Below are positions 1 through 7,576 of a DNA stretch of 41,327 nt, piece by piece; position 1 is the stretch's first letter, and every line of letters begins with the position of its first letter. The notes beneath the pieces are model-generated. The model did no database searches. It was not told where the DNA came from and saw only the letters and a list, made by a program, of their open reading frames with translations. Source of the DNA: a virus. The position numbers and the translations under genes are program-made. The stretch is from IMG/VR virus record IMGVR_UViG_3300010397_000063, positions 1 through 41,327 of that record; one strand, 5' to 3'.

Positions 1-123
1 ATCAAAGACGGCAATGCAACGGTGGACGAAACGTTCCCCGCAGCGCAGCCGCCGGATAAAGGCAAAGTCAACCTCGCTGACATCAAGCCCGGCACGGAAG
101 AAAACCGCGGCCATGGCAACGAA
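1..123. repeat. Terminal direct repeat (left copy), circular overlap
   Basis: These 123 bases are repeated exactly at 41205-41327. The annealing-protein reading frame continues through the join without interruption. The likeliest explanation is an assembly overlap of a circular or circularly permuted molecule rather than a packaged direct terminal repeat. Merging the copies gives a genome of about 41,204 bp. Confidence 0.95.
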
Positions 124-354
124 AACATCAAAGCCGGCGACCAGCTCACCGAGCAGCTCGAGAAGTCCGTCGCTGCCTTGATCTGTACCGCTGAAGACTG
201 GCAGGACATCGAAACCGCTGCAGCTGATGGGAAGGTGAAGATGTCGAAAGTTTACGAACACATCATGTCGACGATGGGTTGCAAGCCGGCCGAGTCGTTG
301 CCGAAGTCGCGCAAGGGCGAAGTCACCGCCTGGATTGCGGCGCAGAAGAGATAG
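1..354 (+). CDS. Putative ssDNA-annealing recombinase, C-terminal part (gene wraps the join)
   Basis: This is the end of the gene that starts at 40491. The frame enters at base 1 and stops with TAG at 352-354. Joined across the repeat the gene is 1068 nt and 355 aa. This C-terminal third has an acidic/Lys-rich linker (first ~45 residues) and then a short alpha-helical segment ending in WIAAQKR. The linker-plus-small-domain shape resembles other phage annealing proteins, whose tails bind partner proteins or SSB, but no named motif is visible here. The GTG at 22 is internal and should not be called as a separate start. The next gene starts 2 nt after the stop. Confidence 0.85.
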   Translation: MKDGNATVDETFPAAQPPDKGKVNLADIKPGTEENRGHGNENIKAGDQLTEQLEKSVAALICTAEDWQDIETAAADGKVKMSKVYEHIMSTMGCKPAESLPKSRKGEVTAWIAAQKR

Positions 355-356
355 CG

Positions 357-572
357 ATGCCCGTCGCGACTGAATCGAAAACCTGCGAGAAGTGCGGCGG
401 CGAGAAACTGTGGCGCGATTGCTACAGCTGCGACGAAGACGGAATGGTCGATCACGACTGCGGCGAGGACTCGTGCTGCTGTCTTGATCCCGTTCCGAAT
501 GTTAGGTGCGATGTTTGTCGCGGCAAAACCGGATGGCTGCAGTGTCCGAGCTGCCATCCCTGGGAGGACTGA
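357..572 (+). CDS. Small zinc-ribbon-like protein (71 aa)
   Basis: The ATG at 357 follows the annealing-protein stop by 2 nt, consistent with coupled translation. The 71-residue product is Cys-rich: a CEKCGG pair near the N-terminus, a C-x-x-C-D segment, a CCC cluster, CDVC, and a terminal CPSCH. The spacing suggests two zinc knuckles, similar to the Cys-rich central region of DnaJ. No enzymatic domain is recognised. It is the first of several small Cys-pair proteins in this early operon. A nucleic-acid or protein adaptor role is plausible but unproven. Confidence 0.75.
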   Translation: MPVATESKTCEKCGGEKLWRDCYSCDEDGMVDHDCGEDSCCCLDPVPNVRCDVCRGKTGWLQCPSCHPWED

Positions 573-573
573 G

Positions 574-762
574 ATGGCCGGCTATCTCCCCGACGGCGTA
601 ACCCAAGCCGACATCGATCGCCATGCGAACGGCGACGAGTCGGACTACTGCTCGCGCTGCAAAGAGCATCCATGCGCTTGCTGCCAGCGTTGCGGAGCTG
701 CTCCCGATCAGGCCTGCACGATGGAGCGCGGGTATTCGGACACTGAAGATCTTCCAATATGA
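574..762 (+). CDS. Small Cys-rich protein (62 aa)
   Basis: ATG at 574 is preceded by a good ribosome site (GGGAGG, about 6 nt upstream) that overlaps the end of the previous gene. The N-terminus is acidic (PDGVTQADIDRHANGDES). It is followed by a dense Cys block (YCSRCKEHPCACCQRC) and another Cys about 10 residues later, suitable for one or two zinc ions. Function is unknown. Its stop overlaps the next ATG (ATGA at 759-762). Confidence 0.7.
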   Translation: MAGYLPDGVTQADIDRHANGDESDYCSRCKEHPCACCQRCGAAPDQACTMERGYSDTEDLPI

Positions 763-881
763 CCGAGCGTCAAATGATCGCTTATGGCAAGCCGTGCGCA
801 CGAGCCTATGACACGCTCGCGCCGGAGTTCCGCCGGATTATCGGAAGCAAGCTCAGCACGATTCTCACGGTGAATAAGTGA
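759..881 (+). CDS. Very small basic protein (40 aa), hypothetical
   Basis: The ATG overlaps the preceding stop as ATGA, and its own TGA overlaps the next GTG as GTGA, so it sits in a chain of coupled genes. The product begins MTERQMIAYGKPCARAYDTL and ends in a short Ile/Leu/Lys helix. No family is recognised. The main support is the tight chaining; it could be a spacer frame. Confidence 0.45.
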   Translation: MTERQMIAYGKPCARAYDTLAPEFRRIIGSKLSTILTVNK

Positions 882-1150
882 CTGAACCTTTGTGCTGGGC
901 GGCCCGTGTGGCACGCGCCTCGATCGCAGTACTGAATTCCAGTGGCCGGCCACGGTTCGCACGACATGTCCTCAATAAGGGCCTCGTATATGGACTGGGA
1001 GTCAAGCTGCTAGACGGCGTTGGAGCGGGCGAAACATTTATGAAGTACGGAGAAGTTGCATTTCATGTTCGACGCTCGTTGAGCGATCAAGAAATCGCTG
1101 GATTAGATCCCGCATGGCTGGCAATTCCGCCGGTCGACATGGCGGGCTGA
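878..1150 (+). CDS. Hypothetical protein (90 aa)
   Basis: The GTG start overlaps the previous stop (GTGA at 878-881). The product has a basic N-terminal half with hydrophobic stretches and a second half containing MKYGEVAFHVRRSLSDQE and a Pro-rich end. No domain is recognised. A shorter form from the ATG at 1040 is possible. The next gene begins one base after the stop. Confidence 0.5.
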   Translation: MTEPLCWAARVARASIAVLNSSGRPRFARHVLNKGLVYGLGVKLLDGVGAGETFMKYGEVAFHVRRSLSDQEIAGLDPAWLAIPPVDMAG

Positions 1151-1151
1151 A

Positions 1152-1451
1152 GTGATCTCCAAATTCAACGGCACCTGTTTTTACTGCAAACAACCGACGA
1201 AAGCCGGAACGGACACTTATGAGCTCGACACGAAGCGCAGCTATCACGAGGCCTGCAAAGAAGCGGCATGGTCTACGCCAGACGCCGAACAGCGCGCCCT
1301 CGCGGAACGTCTCGGCTTCTGCGCTATCGCCGACATTCCTCGAATGGCAGAGCGTTGGGTTCTGTGGGATTTGCATAAAACCGATCGAGGCGCTGCAGCC
1401 AGGCGGGAAGAATCCGCGGCATATCGAGGATCAAACACCACTTTGTTCTGA
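1152..1451 (+). CDS. Small Cys/His zinc-finger-like protein (99 aa)
   Basis: GTG start at 1152, two bases after the preceding stop. The first 40 residues carry CFYCKQP and then a YHEAC segment, giving a CxxC...HxxxC set that could hold one zinc, like PARP-type or LIM-like single fingers in phage proteins of unknown role. The remainder is helical and charged with no recognised domain. It lies directly upstream of ParB-like 1 in the same operon. Confidence 0.65.
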   Translation: MISKFNGTCFYCKQPTKAGTDTYELDTKRSYHEACKEAAWSTPDAEQRALAERLGFCAIADIPRMAERWVLWDLHKTDRGAAARREESAAYRGSNTTLF

Positions 1452-1465
1452 AAGGAAGGATTCAC

Positions 1466-3190
1466 ATGGCAAATAGGGGGGGGGCGGTGACTACAGCCGT
1501 CACGACAGAACTTAACGGAATTTTCCATCCGGCGATCGCGCTGGATGCCATCGAACCATCGAAGACGAATCCGCGAAAACATTTCGATGAAGCCGAACTG
1601 CAGGAACTGGCAGCCAGCATCAAAGATAAGGGCGTGATTCAGCCGATCGTGGTGCGTCCGCATCCGAAGAACGGATCGAAAGCTGGATATGAAATCGTTG
1701 CCGGCGAACGGCGATGGCGCAGCTCGAAGCTTGCCGGCGTGTTGACGATCCCCGCGATCGAGCGCCGACTGGATGACAAAGCCGTTCTCGAGATCCAGGT
1801 GATCGAGAACCTGCAGCGGTCCGACGTGCATCCGCTGGATGAAGCGAACGGATATCGCGAGCTGCTCGACAAGCACAAGTACACAGTCGATGTGATCGCG
1901 GAAAAGGTCGGCAAATCGAAGGAATACGTTTACGGTCGGATGAAGCTGTCGGATCTGATTCCCCAGATTCAGGCGCGTTTCATCGAAAACGAAATCACGG
2001 CCGGCCACGCCATCTTAATTGCTCGTCTGCCTGAAGAAAGTCAGGTCGTTGCAGCAAAGGAACTCTTCGACACGGAAAACTTCGAAGATCCAGCGACGGG
2101 AAATCGCCAACGGGTGAAGGTCGCGATCTCCGTCCGCGATCTCCAGAACTTCATTTCGCAGAACATCCAAATGGACCTTGCGAAAGCGCCGTTCAGCACG
2201 AGTGATCCGGATCTCTTCCGCCAAGCCGGCGCCTGTATTGCCTGTCCAAAGCGCAGCGGTGCCGAACCTCAACTTTGGCCTGAAATCGGAAAGAGAGATC
2301 TTTGCGGCGATCGCACCTGCTATCACAAAAAACTGAACGCCTATATCGCTGATGAAGTGCGAGCCGGCCAGCTGGTCCGCCTCACCGACAACTGGAGCGA
2401 TCGACAGAAGAAAGATCATTACTATGTCCACGACTTCGCGAAGGTCTCGGGCAAAAAGTGTGACGACACAGTCACCGGTATCTTTGTTGAGGGCTGGGAA
2501 CGTGGGAAGACCCAGCAGATCTGCACGAACAAAGCCTGCAAAGTCCATTACCGCGGTGGCCATGCTTCCGGCGGATATGAGCGGCCACAGCGCACGCCGG
2601 CGGAACAGCTCGAGAGCGCGAAGCAATCCATCAACACGAATATGGATGCGCTGTATCGATCGAAGGTGTACGAAGCGGCTCTCGAGAAGATCACACTTGC
2701 ATCTGTGGACCTGGTCAAGCTTTGCAAGAAACCGGCCATGGTGCATCTGCTGAAGGTTGTCTACGAACGCGCGGACAGTTCCACAACGCGCAAGCTCACC
2801 GAAGAACTCAAGCTCCCCAAGGCGCAATACAGCCAATCGGCGCAGGCCTCCGCCGTCGCGAAGTACGCCGACAAGTTCGATACCGGGAAACTGATCGCCT
2901 TCATGCTTCAGATTGCGCTGAAGAATCTCTCGCTAGGATTCGAGCTCGGCTGGGCTCGCGACAGTAAAGGCGCCGCCGGCGAACTGACGGAAATCGCCGA
3001 GGCCTTCGGCGTCAAAGCGGATGCGATCAAAAAGGAAGTCGACGAAGAGCGGAAGCAGAAGATCGCGAAGGCCAAGGCGCGCATTGACTCCGCGAAGAAA
3101 AACTCCAAAAACAAAAAGCTGCAGACGTCTGCAAAGGCCAAGCCAGCGGATGACGAAGACGACATCGACGATATCGAGGAAGGCGAATAG
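1466..3190 (+). CDS. ParB-like nuclease/partition-type protein 1 (574 aa)
   Basis: ParB/Sulfiredoxin-fold N-terminus with canonical motifs: GERRW at about residues 80-84, ENLQRSDVHPLDEA at about 114-127, then a KorB/Noc-type HTH (about 140-165). In the ParB family these form the CTP-binding and DNA-loading region. A Cys/His cluster follows at about 250-290 (CIACPKRSG, then CGDRTCYHKK) that looks zinc-binding. The C-terminus is Lys/Asp-rich and ends acidic. No ParA is adjacent. The gene lies two bases upstream of a HerA-like ATPase. Start choice: ATG 1466 has AAGGAAGG upstream, but a run of nine G follows immediately and GTG 1487, in frame, is an alternative start using that run as a ribosome site. 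A role in segregation, transcription control or host takeover is inference. Confidence 0.88.
   Translation: MANRGGAVTTAVTTELNGIFHPAIALDAIEPSKTNPRKHFDEAELQELAASIKDKGVIQPIVVRPHPKNGSKAGYEIVAGERRWRSSKLAGVLTIPAIERRLDDKAVLEIQVIENLQRSDVHPLDEANGYRELLDKHKYTVDVIAEKVGKSKEYVYGRMKLSDLIPQIQARFIENEITAGHAILIARLPEESQVVAAKELFDTENFEDPATGNRQRVKVAISVRDLQNFISQNIQMDLAKAPFSTSDPDLFRQAGACIACPKRSGAEPQLWPEIGKRDLCGDRTCYHKKLNAYIADEVRAGQLVRLTDNWSDRQKKDHYYVHDFAKVSGKKCDDTVTGIFVEGWERGKTQQICTNKACKVHYRGGHASGGYERPQRTPAEQLESAKQSINTNMDALYRSKVYEAALEKITLASVDLVKLCKKPAMVHLLKVVYERADSSTTRKLTEELKLPKAQYSQSAQASAVAKYADKFDTGKLIAFMLQIALKNLSLGFELGWARDSKGAAGELTEIAEAFGVKADAIKKEVDEERKQKIAKAKARIDSAKKNSKNKKLQTSAKAKPADDEDDIDDIEEGE
1476..1484 (+). 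repeat. Homopolymeric G run (9 G) at the start of ParB-like 1
   Basis: Nine consecutive G lie 7 bases after the ATG 1466 codon and two bases before the in-frame GTG at 1487. A change of one base would put ATG 1466 out of frame while leaving GTG 1487 intact. The run could also act as a G-rich Shine-Dalgarno sequence for GTG 1487. Two similar runs occur downstream at 4924-4930 and 6063-6070. Confidence 0.9.
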
Positions 3191-3192
3191 CC

Positions 3193-4890
3193 ATGATCCT
3201 CGGTCACACTCTCGATAATCACCCGGTTCACATCAATCTCGAGCGCCTGGTCGAAGGCCGACTCATGGCGCAGGCGAATTCCGGTGCCGGCAAGAGCTGG
3301 CTGCTGCGCCGGCTGCTAGAACAGACGCATGGCAAGATCCAGCACATCGTCATTGATGTCGAAGACGAGTTTCACACGCTGCGTGAAAAGCACGATTACA
3401 TCCTAGCGGGCCGCGACGGTGGCGACTGTCCGGCCGATCGCCGCAGTGCCGAGCTGCTCGCCCGTCGATTGCTCGAACTGGGCATGTCGGCCGTCATTTC
3501 GATCTATGAAATGAGACCGGACGAGCGCGCGGAATTCGTGAAGCTGTTTCTCGAGGCGTTGATTTCCGCGCCGCGATCGCTGTGGCATCCGGCGCTGATT
3601 GTCATCGATGAGGCGCACATCTTTGCGCCCGAAGGTGCGAAGAGTGAAGCAACCGGCGCAGTCGTCGACCTGATGGCCCGCGGCCGGAAACGTGGTTTCG
3701 CCGGCATCCTGGCGACTCAGAGAATTTCGAAGCTGAATAAAGATGCGATCGCCGAAGTGAATAACAAGCTGATCGGCCGCGCAGCGCTCGATATCGACAT
3801 GAAGCGTGCAGCGGATGAGCTGGGTTTCTCGAGCAAAGAGAAGCAACTTTATTTGCGTTCGCTGTCCGCTGGCAGATTCTTTGCGTTTGGGCCCGCGTTA
3901 TCTCTCGAAGTCGTCGAAATGAATGTAGGGGCGGTCTCGACGACTCACCCGAAAGCCGGCCAACGATCCGCACCTGCGACGCCGGCACCGGATAAGGTCA
4001 AAGCCGTACTCGAGCAGCTCGCGAACCTGCCGCATGAAGCTGAAGAGGAAGCCAAGTCGATCGAGGATCTGCAGAAGAGAGTCCGGCAGCTCGAGGGGGA
4101 ACTACGGAAGGCCTCGAGGCCTGGGATTGATCCGGAAGAATTGAAGAAGCATGTCGACGAAGCGGAACGCCGCGGCCGCGAACTCGGCGCGAAGGCGGCG
4201 ATCGGCCGGCTCGAAGCAATTAGCAACGAAAAGCTCGAGATAGAACGCGACCTCGTTAACGCGAGTGCGAGGTTGAACAAAATCGGCGAGCTGGCAAATG
4301 CGATGACGGATGTTGCCTTCCCGGTGCCGGCGCCGCTACCTGAGCAGAATTTCGCGCGACCTGTACAGAATCCAATTCGACCTGTACAGAATCGGCCGCA
4401 GCCTGCACTACATAAAAATGTAGTCGAGTCATCCGGCGAGAAGCTTCCGCCGGGCGAGAAAGCCATCCTCACCGCCGTTGCGCAATTCGGATCTGTCGTT
4501 CGAACTCAGCTCACGACCTTGACTGGATACACACGATCGAGTCGAAACACCTATGTTCAGCGCCTATCCCAGCGCGAATACATCCGCATCGACGGCGACA
4601 AGATTGAAATCACGAATCTCGGCATCGGCGCGCTGGGAAGCGATTATCAGCCGCTGCCCACTGGTGATGAGCTGCAGAAGTTCTGGTTGCAGAGATTGCC
4701 GCCCGGCGAAAGGGCCATTCTCGAAGTTCTGTTGAAGCATTTCCCGAAGACAGTCGGACCGGAGTATCTCACCGAAGTCACGACATATACCCGCTCGAGT
4801 CGGAATACATATTTGCAGCGCCTGGCTGCAAAAGAGCTTGTCATCCGCGATCGCAGTGGAATCCGAGCGAGTCGCAATCTGTTCGATTAA
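3193..4890 (+). CDS. HerA/FtsK-superfamily (DUF87-like) ATPase with tandem winged helices (565 aa)
   Basis: Walker A is ANSGAGKSW (residues 28-36) and Walker B with catalytic acid is LIVIDEAH (about 135-142). An ATQR motif near 174-177 matches the sensor region of HerA/VirB4-type ATPases, which form hexameric motors on DNA. A charged coiled-coil follows (about 270-375). The C-terminus contains two copies of one domain, each starting LPPGE(K/R)AIL and carrying YTRSSRNTY(V/L)QRL, probably tandem winged helices made by internal duplication. The gene is sandwiched between two ParB-like genes and starts 2 nt after the first one's stop. I infer a DNA-translocating or DNA-organising motor loaded or directed by the ParB-like proteins. 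No NurA-type nuclease is beside it, unlike cellular HerA. Confidence 0.88.
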   Translation: MILGHTLDNHPVHINLERLVEGRLMAQANSGAGKSWLLRRLLEQTHGKIQHIVIDVEDEFHTLREKHDYILAGRDGGDCPADRRSAELLARRLLELGMSAVISIYEMRPDERAEFVKLFLEALISAPRSLWHPALIVIDEAHIFAPEGAKSEATGAVVDLMARGRKRGFAGILATQRISKLNKDAIAEVNNKLIGRAALDIDMKRAADELGFSSKEKQLYLRSLSAGRFFAFGPALSLEVVEMNVGAVSTTHPKAGQRSAPATPAPDKVKAVLEQLANLPHEAEEEAKSIEDLQKRVRQLEGELRKASRPGIDPEELKKHVDEAERRGRELGAKAAIGRLEAISNEKLEIERDLVNASARLNKIGELANAMTDVAFPVPAPLPEQNFARPVQNPIRPVQNRPQPALHKNVVESSGEKLPPGEKAILTAVAQFGSVVRTQLTTLTGYTRSSRNTYVQRLSQREYIRIDGDKIEITNLGIGALGSDYQPLPTGDELQKFWLQRLPPGERAILEVLLKHFPKTVGPEYLTEVTTYTRSSRNTYLQRLAAKELVIRDRSGIRASRNLFD

Positions 4891-4923
4891 AGGAAGGAAT
4901 CTATGAAAACCAGTCCACGTTTA

Positions 4924-4930
4924 GGGGGGG
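4924..4930 (+). repeat. G run (7 G) at the start of ParB-like 2
   Basis: Seven G lie 10 bases before the ParB-like 2 ATG (4941). Upstream is another ATG (4903) with a strong AAGGAAGGA ribosome site, but it is out of frame with 4941. Adding one G (8 in total) would fuse ATG 4903 to the ParB-like 2 frame. The arrangement mirrors the ParB-like 1 start. Confidence 0.85.
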
Positions 4931-4940
4931 TAGCGACACG

Positions 4941-6062
4941 ATGGGTAACACAGTCGTCACCGTCGATATCGGAAGAGTCCGCCCATTCGCCGATCAGCCC
5001 CGCGAGTACTTCGACGCCGGCGAGTTGATCGCCTTGGAACTCTCAATCAAACAGCGCGGCCAGCTGCAGCCGGCGATGATCCGCAAAGTAACCGACGACA
5101 GAGATCACGATTATGAGCTCGTCGACGGTCAGCGCCGCTGGCACGCGTGCACGAAGCTCGGAATCCCACTGCGTGCAGTGATCATCGATCCCGAAAACGA
5201 AGAGGATCAGTTCGAGATCTCCGTTGCAGCGAACTTCCAGCGCGCCGGGCATACGCCGATGGAGATCGCGAAGGCGATACAACGGATGTGCACGCACGGG
5301 GAGCGTACCGTCGAGTACGTGGCCACGCTCTTTGGTAAGTCGGTGCCATGGGTGTATCAGCAGCGCCGCCTGGTTGAACTCGTTCCCGAAATTCAGCAAC
5401 GCCTTGAGCCGAATAGTTCCAAAACGCAATTGCCGACCGCGATCGCCAGTGAGCTCGCACGCTTGCCCAAAGAACAGCAGCTCGCAACGCTCGAGGATAT
5501 CGAAGCGCGCGGTCTCACGACGCCTCGAGCTGTCGACAAAATTCGGCGCATGGTGAACAACGACGGATCCCCGGAACGTCGCAAGAAACCCAGCGATCAC
5601 ACTGCGAATATCGAACGCTTCATCAGACAAACCATTCAGCGCGCGGATTTCACCATGGACCGAATGGGCCCGGACGATATGCGGCTGCTCGTCACGATGC
5701 TTGTACAGCGCAAGAAATTCGATCACGTTCGGGAGTCAGTAATGACTGCAATCGGCCGCCTCGAGGTTCTGCATCGTCGCATCACCGAGACACGGCAAAC
5801 GATCCAGATAGAGGCACCGACGAAGCAGAAGCCACAGACATCCAACTCGGCGGCGCCGGCTGGGCCGTACATGATCTATAGCCAGCCATTCACCTGCCCC
5901 AAGTGCAAAACGACGGGAACGCGTTTCCGCCGATGGTCCAACGCCGATCTCCAAAAAGAGCATTGGGAATGCATCAAGAACGGCTGCCTGATCAAGATCT
6001 CCCATTACGACATCAAGATCGACAAAACATATCAACCAGCCGCTTCGGCGGCAGCCTCCTAA
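4941..6062 (+). CDS. ParB-like protein 2 with C-terminal zinc ribbon (373 aa)
   Basis: A second, diverged ParB-like protein. The N-terminus has GQRRW (residues 63-67, in place of GERRW) and ANFQRAGHTPMEIA (about 97-110), corresponding to the ENLQR...P..EA motif. An HTH-like stretch around 115-145 carries VATLFGKSVPWVYQQRRL. The last 60 residues contain a zinc ribbon (CPKC, then C-x5-C), absent from standard ParB. It is clearly not a recent copy of ParB-like 1. It follows the HerA-like gene by 50 nt that contain an out-of-frame ATG and seven G. Likely partner of the ATPase; plasmid-like prophage maintenance or gene regulation are both possible. Confidence 0.85.
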   Translation: MGNTVVTVDIGRVRPFADQPREYFDAGELIALELSIKQRGQLQPAMIRKVTDDRDHDYELVDGQRRWHACTKLGIPLRAVIIDPENEEDQFEISVAANFQRAGHTPMEIAKAIQRMCTHGERTVEYVATLFGKSVPWVYQQRRLVELVPEIQQRLEPNSSKTQLPTAIASELARLPKEQQLATLEDIEARGLTTPRAVDKIRRMVNNDGSPERRKKPSDHTANIERFIRQTIQRADFTMDRMGPDDMRLLVTMLVQRKKFDHVRESVMTAIGRLEVLHRRITETRQTIQIEAPTKQKPQTSNSAAPAGPYMIYSQPFTCPKCKTTGTRFRRWSNADLQKEHWECIKNGCLIKISHYDIKIDKTYQPAASAAAS

Positions 6063-6070
6063 GGGGGGGG
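6063..6070 (+). repeat. G run (8 G) before the zinc-protein gene
   Basis: Eight G follow directly on the TAA stop of ParB-like 2 and end 6 bases before the next ATG (6077), the normal distance for a ribosome site. They could pair with the CCUCC anti-Shine-Dalgarno by G-C and G-U pairs. Run length could tune translation. Confidence 0.85.
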
Positions 6071-6076
6071 CGAACC

Positions 6077-6802
6077 ATGTTCAGCTCTGACAACGTGAAG
6101 ATGTATCTGATGGATTCTTACCCAACCGTGGATGGTGAAAAGCGCCTGATTCAGTTGCGCTGCTATGTCAATCCGATTGATTACGAGCTCACGTCCGAAG
6201 TCGATCAGGAGCTCGCGCGCACGCTGTTCCACCTGGTTGGCCAGGAATGGATGCCGCGGCCGCTGTTGCAGAAAGCCACGTTCAACACGAATCTCCCGCC
6301 GTATGCGCTGAACTTCTGCCGGGATCCGGAGCACGGCAACCATCATGTTCACATTCCAGTAGTGAAGATCTCGAAGCTGGAGGCCGGGAAGGTGACGCCC
6401 GAGTCGAACGCATGGGCGCTGATGTTCACACTGAGTTTCGAGAAGAACGATCCGAAGTGGTTGAATGAATTCGCGGATCTACTGCATGAGCACTTCTACG
6501 GCAGCTTTGTGGAGTTACAGCCGAGCCTATTCGACGAACAGGACCCGGTAATGGATCTGCTGTGCCGGTTGTGTGATGCGCCGAATCCGGAGTTCGCGAC
6601 GACGGATGGCAAGTTTGCCTATTGCGCGAAGTGCTCAGTGAATAAGGAACGTGGGGAGGAATTGCGGCGGATCCGCGACACGGCTACTGCTGAAGCGATC
6701 GCGCGAGATGAAAACAATGAAGAAGCGCCGCGCAGAGATCCGCTGCTGGGCGGCGCAGATATCAATGCAAGGAATCGAAGAAAAGGAAGGAACTCACAAT
6801 GA
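6077..6802 (+). CDS. Hypothetical zinc-binding protein (241 aa)
   Basis: ATG at 6077 is chosen because the eight-G run is at ribosome-site distance; an upstream in-frame extension would overlap ParB-like 2 coding. The product begins MFSSDNVKMYLMDSYPTVDG and has a mixed alpha/beta core. A CRLC...YCAKC pair near residues 155-185 is probably a zinc knuckle, and the charged tail ends KGRNSQ. No family is recognised. It belongs to the ParB-HerA-ParB operon; its stop overlaps the next start (ATGA at 6799-6802). Confidence 0.75.
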   Translation: MFSSDNVKMYLMDSYPTVDGEKRLIQLRCYVNPIDYELTSEVDQELARTLFHLVGQEWMPRPLLQKATFNTNLPPYALNFCRDPEHGNHHVHIPVVKISKLEAGKVTPESNAWALMFTLSFEKNDPKWLNEFADLLHEHFYGSFVELQPSLFDEQDPVMDLLCRLCDAPNPEFATTDGKFAYCAKCSVNKERGEELRRIRDTATAEAIARDENNEEAPRRDPLLGGADINARNRRKGRNSQ

Positions 6803-7566
6803 AAGTTTCAATTGTTCTTGCGCTCACACTGTTGTTTAGTCCCGCGGTCGTCGGTTTCAGTCAAACGACCATCGCCGCACCCGAGCCCGAGCTACGGCTC
6901 AAAGAGACCGATCAAAACCCCGCAGCATGGCGGATTCGTTTAGTCGATGACAAGCTCTCGATCGAGCACGCCACCGATCGCGCCGGAAACTTCGATACCT
7001 ATTCGATCGCGATGACGTTGGATCCGGTCACGGGCTTTATTTCCGTTCCCCGCGTGAATATCGACGGCCCGCTTCAACTCCACGGCGCACCAGGTGCGTC
7101 GCAATTGCGATTTGGCTCGAATATCGACCTGCAGAGCAATACATCGAACACGGGCCCAACCTTTGCGACAAACACCGGGCCAACACTAACGACATTGTTC
7201 CGACGCGAGGCTTTCAGCGCACCAGGTGCCCTCGCTTACCTCAAAGGCGAAGGCCTGAATTCGGAGGGAGGATCTTATTCGCCCCAGTGGATTGGTTTCA
7301 GCACCAGGAACAACAAGGCTGGAGAGGAAAGCGGCTATTTCGAATTCATGTACCAGGCTAACGGCGGCCCCCTTCAACATGCGCTCTATATCGGCGATCT
7401 GGGCGAAGGCTTTCCATATCGCGTTTGGGTCACGGGAGACATGCTCGTCAGTGCAGATTCTCGATTTGACGGAAAAGTGTCGATGCAGTCGTTAACGGTT
7501 GGACAAACGGCGCTGTCCGAAGACGACGTAAAACGACTGCTGGATTTGCTTAAACCGAAGAAGTAG
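6799..7566 (+). CDS. Secreted/exported protein, paralogue A (255 aa)
   Basis: The start is set by the ribosome site AAGGAAGGA and by overlap with the previous stop. Residues 1-22 form a Sec signal peptide (MKVSIVLALTLLFSPAVVGF then SQ). The mature protein is beta-rich with Asn/Thr/Gly and shares long near-identical stretches with the product at 8731-9384, for example LTTLFRRE, APGALAYLK and GDLGEGFPY. Both end in a short helix (EDDVKRLLDLL here, EDDIKKLLSLA there), resembling a C-terminal trimerisation or attachment helix. Function is unknown. An exported protein in the early arm could be a lysogenic-conversion or surface factor, or a virion decoration protein. Confidence 0.85.
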   Translation: MKVSIVLALTLLFSPAVVGFSQTTIAAPEPELRLKETDQNPAAWRIRLVDDKLSIEHATDRAGNFDTYSIAMTLDPVTGFISVPRVNIDGPLQLHGAPGASQLRFGSNIDLQSNTSNTGPTFATNTGPTLTTLFRREAFSAPGALAYLKGEGLNSEGGSYSPQWIGFSTRNNKAGEESGYFEFMYQANGGPLQHALYIGDLGEGFPYRVWVTGDMLVSADSRFDGKVSMQSLTVGQTALSEDDVKRLLDLLKPKK

Positions 7567-7576
7567 GCGGACTGCA

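Noticed and set aside
1-123. True direct terminal repeat of a T7-like phage
   Set aside because: The repeat lies inside one continuous gene and the head/packaging genes are P22-like, which favours circular permutation and an assembly overlap. Read coverage would settle it.
5903-6076. Upstream extension of the zinc-protein gene into ParB-like 2
   Set aside because: It would overlap well-supported ParB-like 2 coding (zinc ribbon), and ATG 6077 has the G-run at ribosome-site distance.
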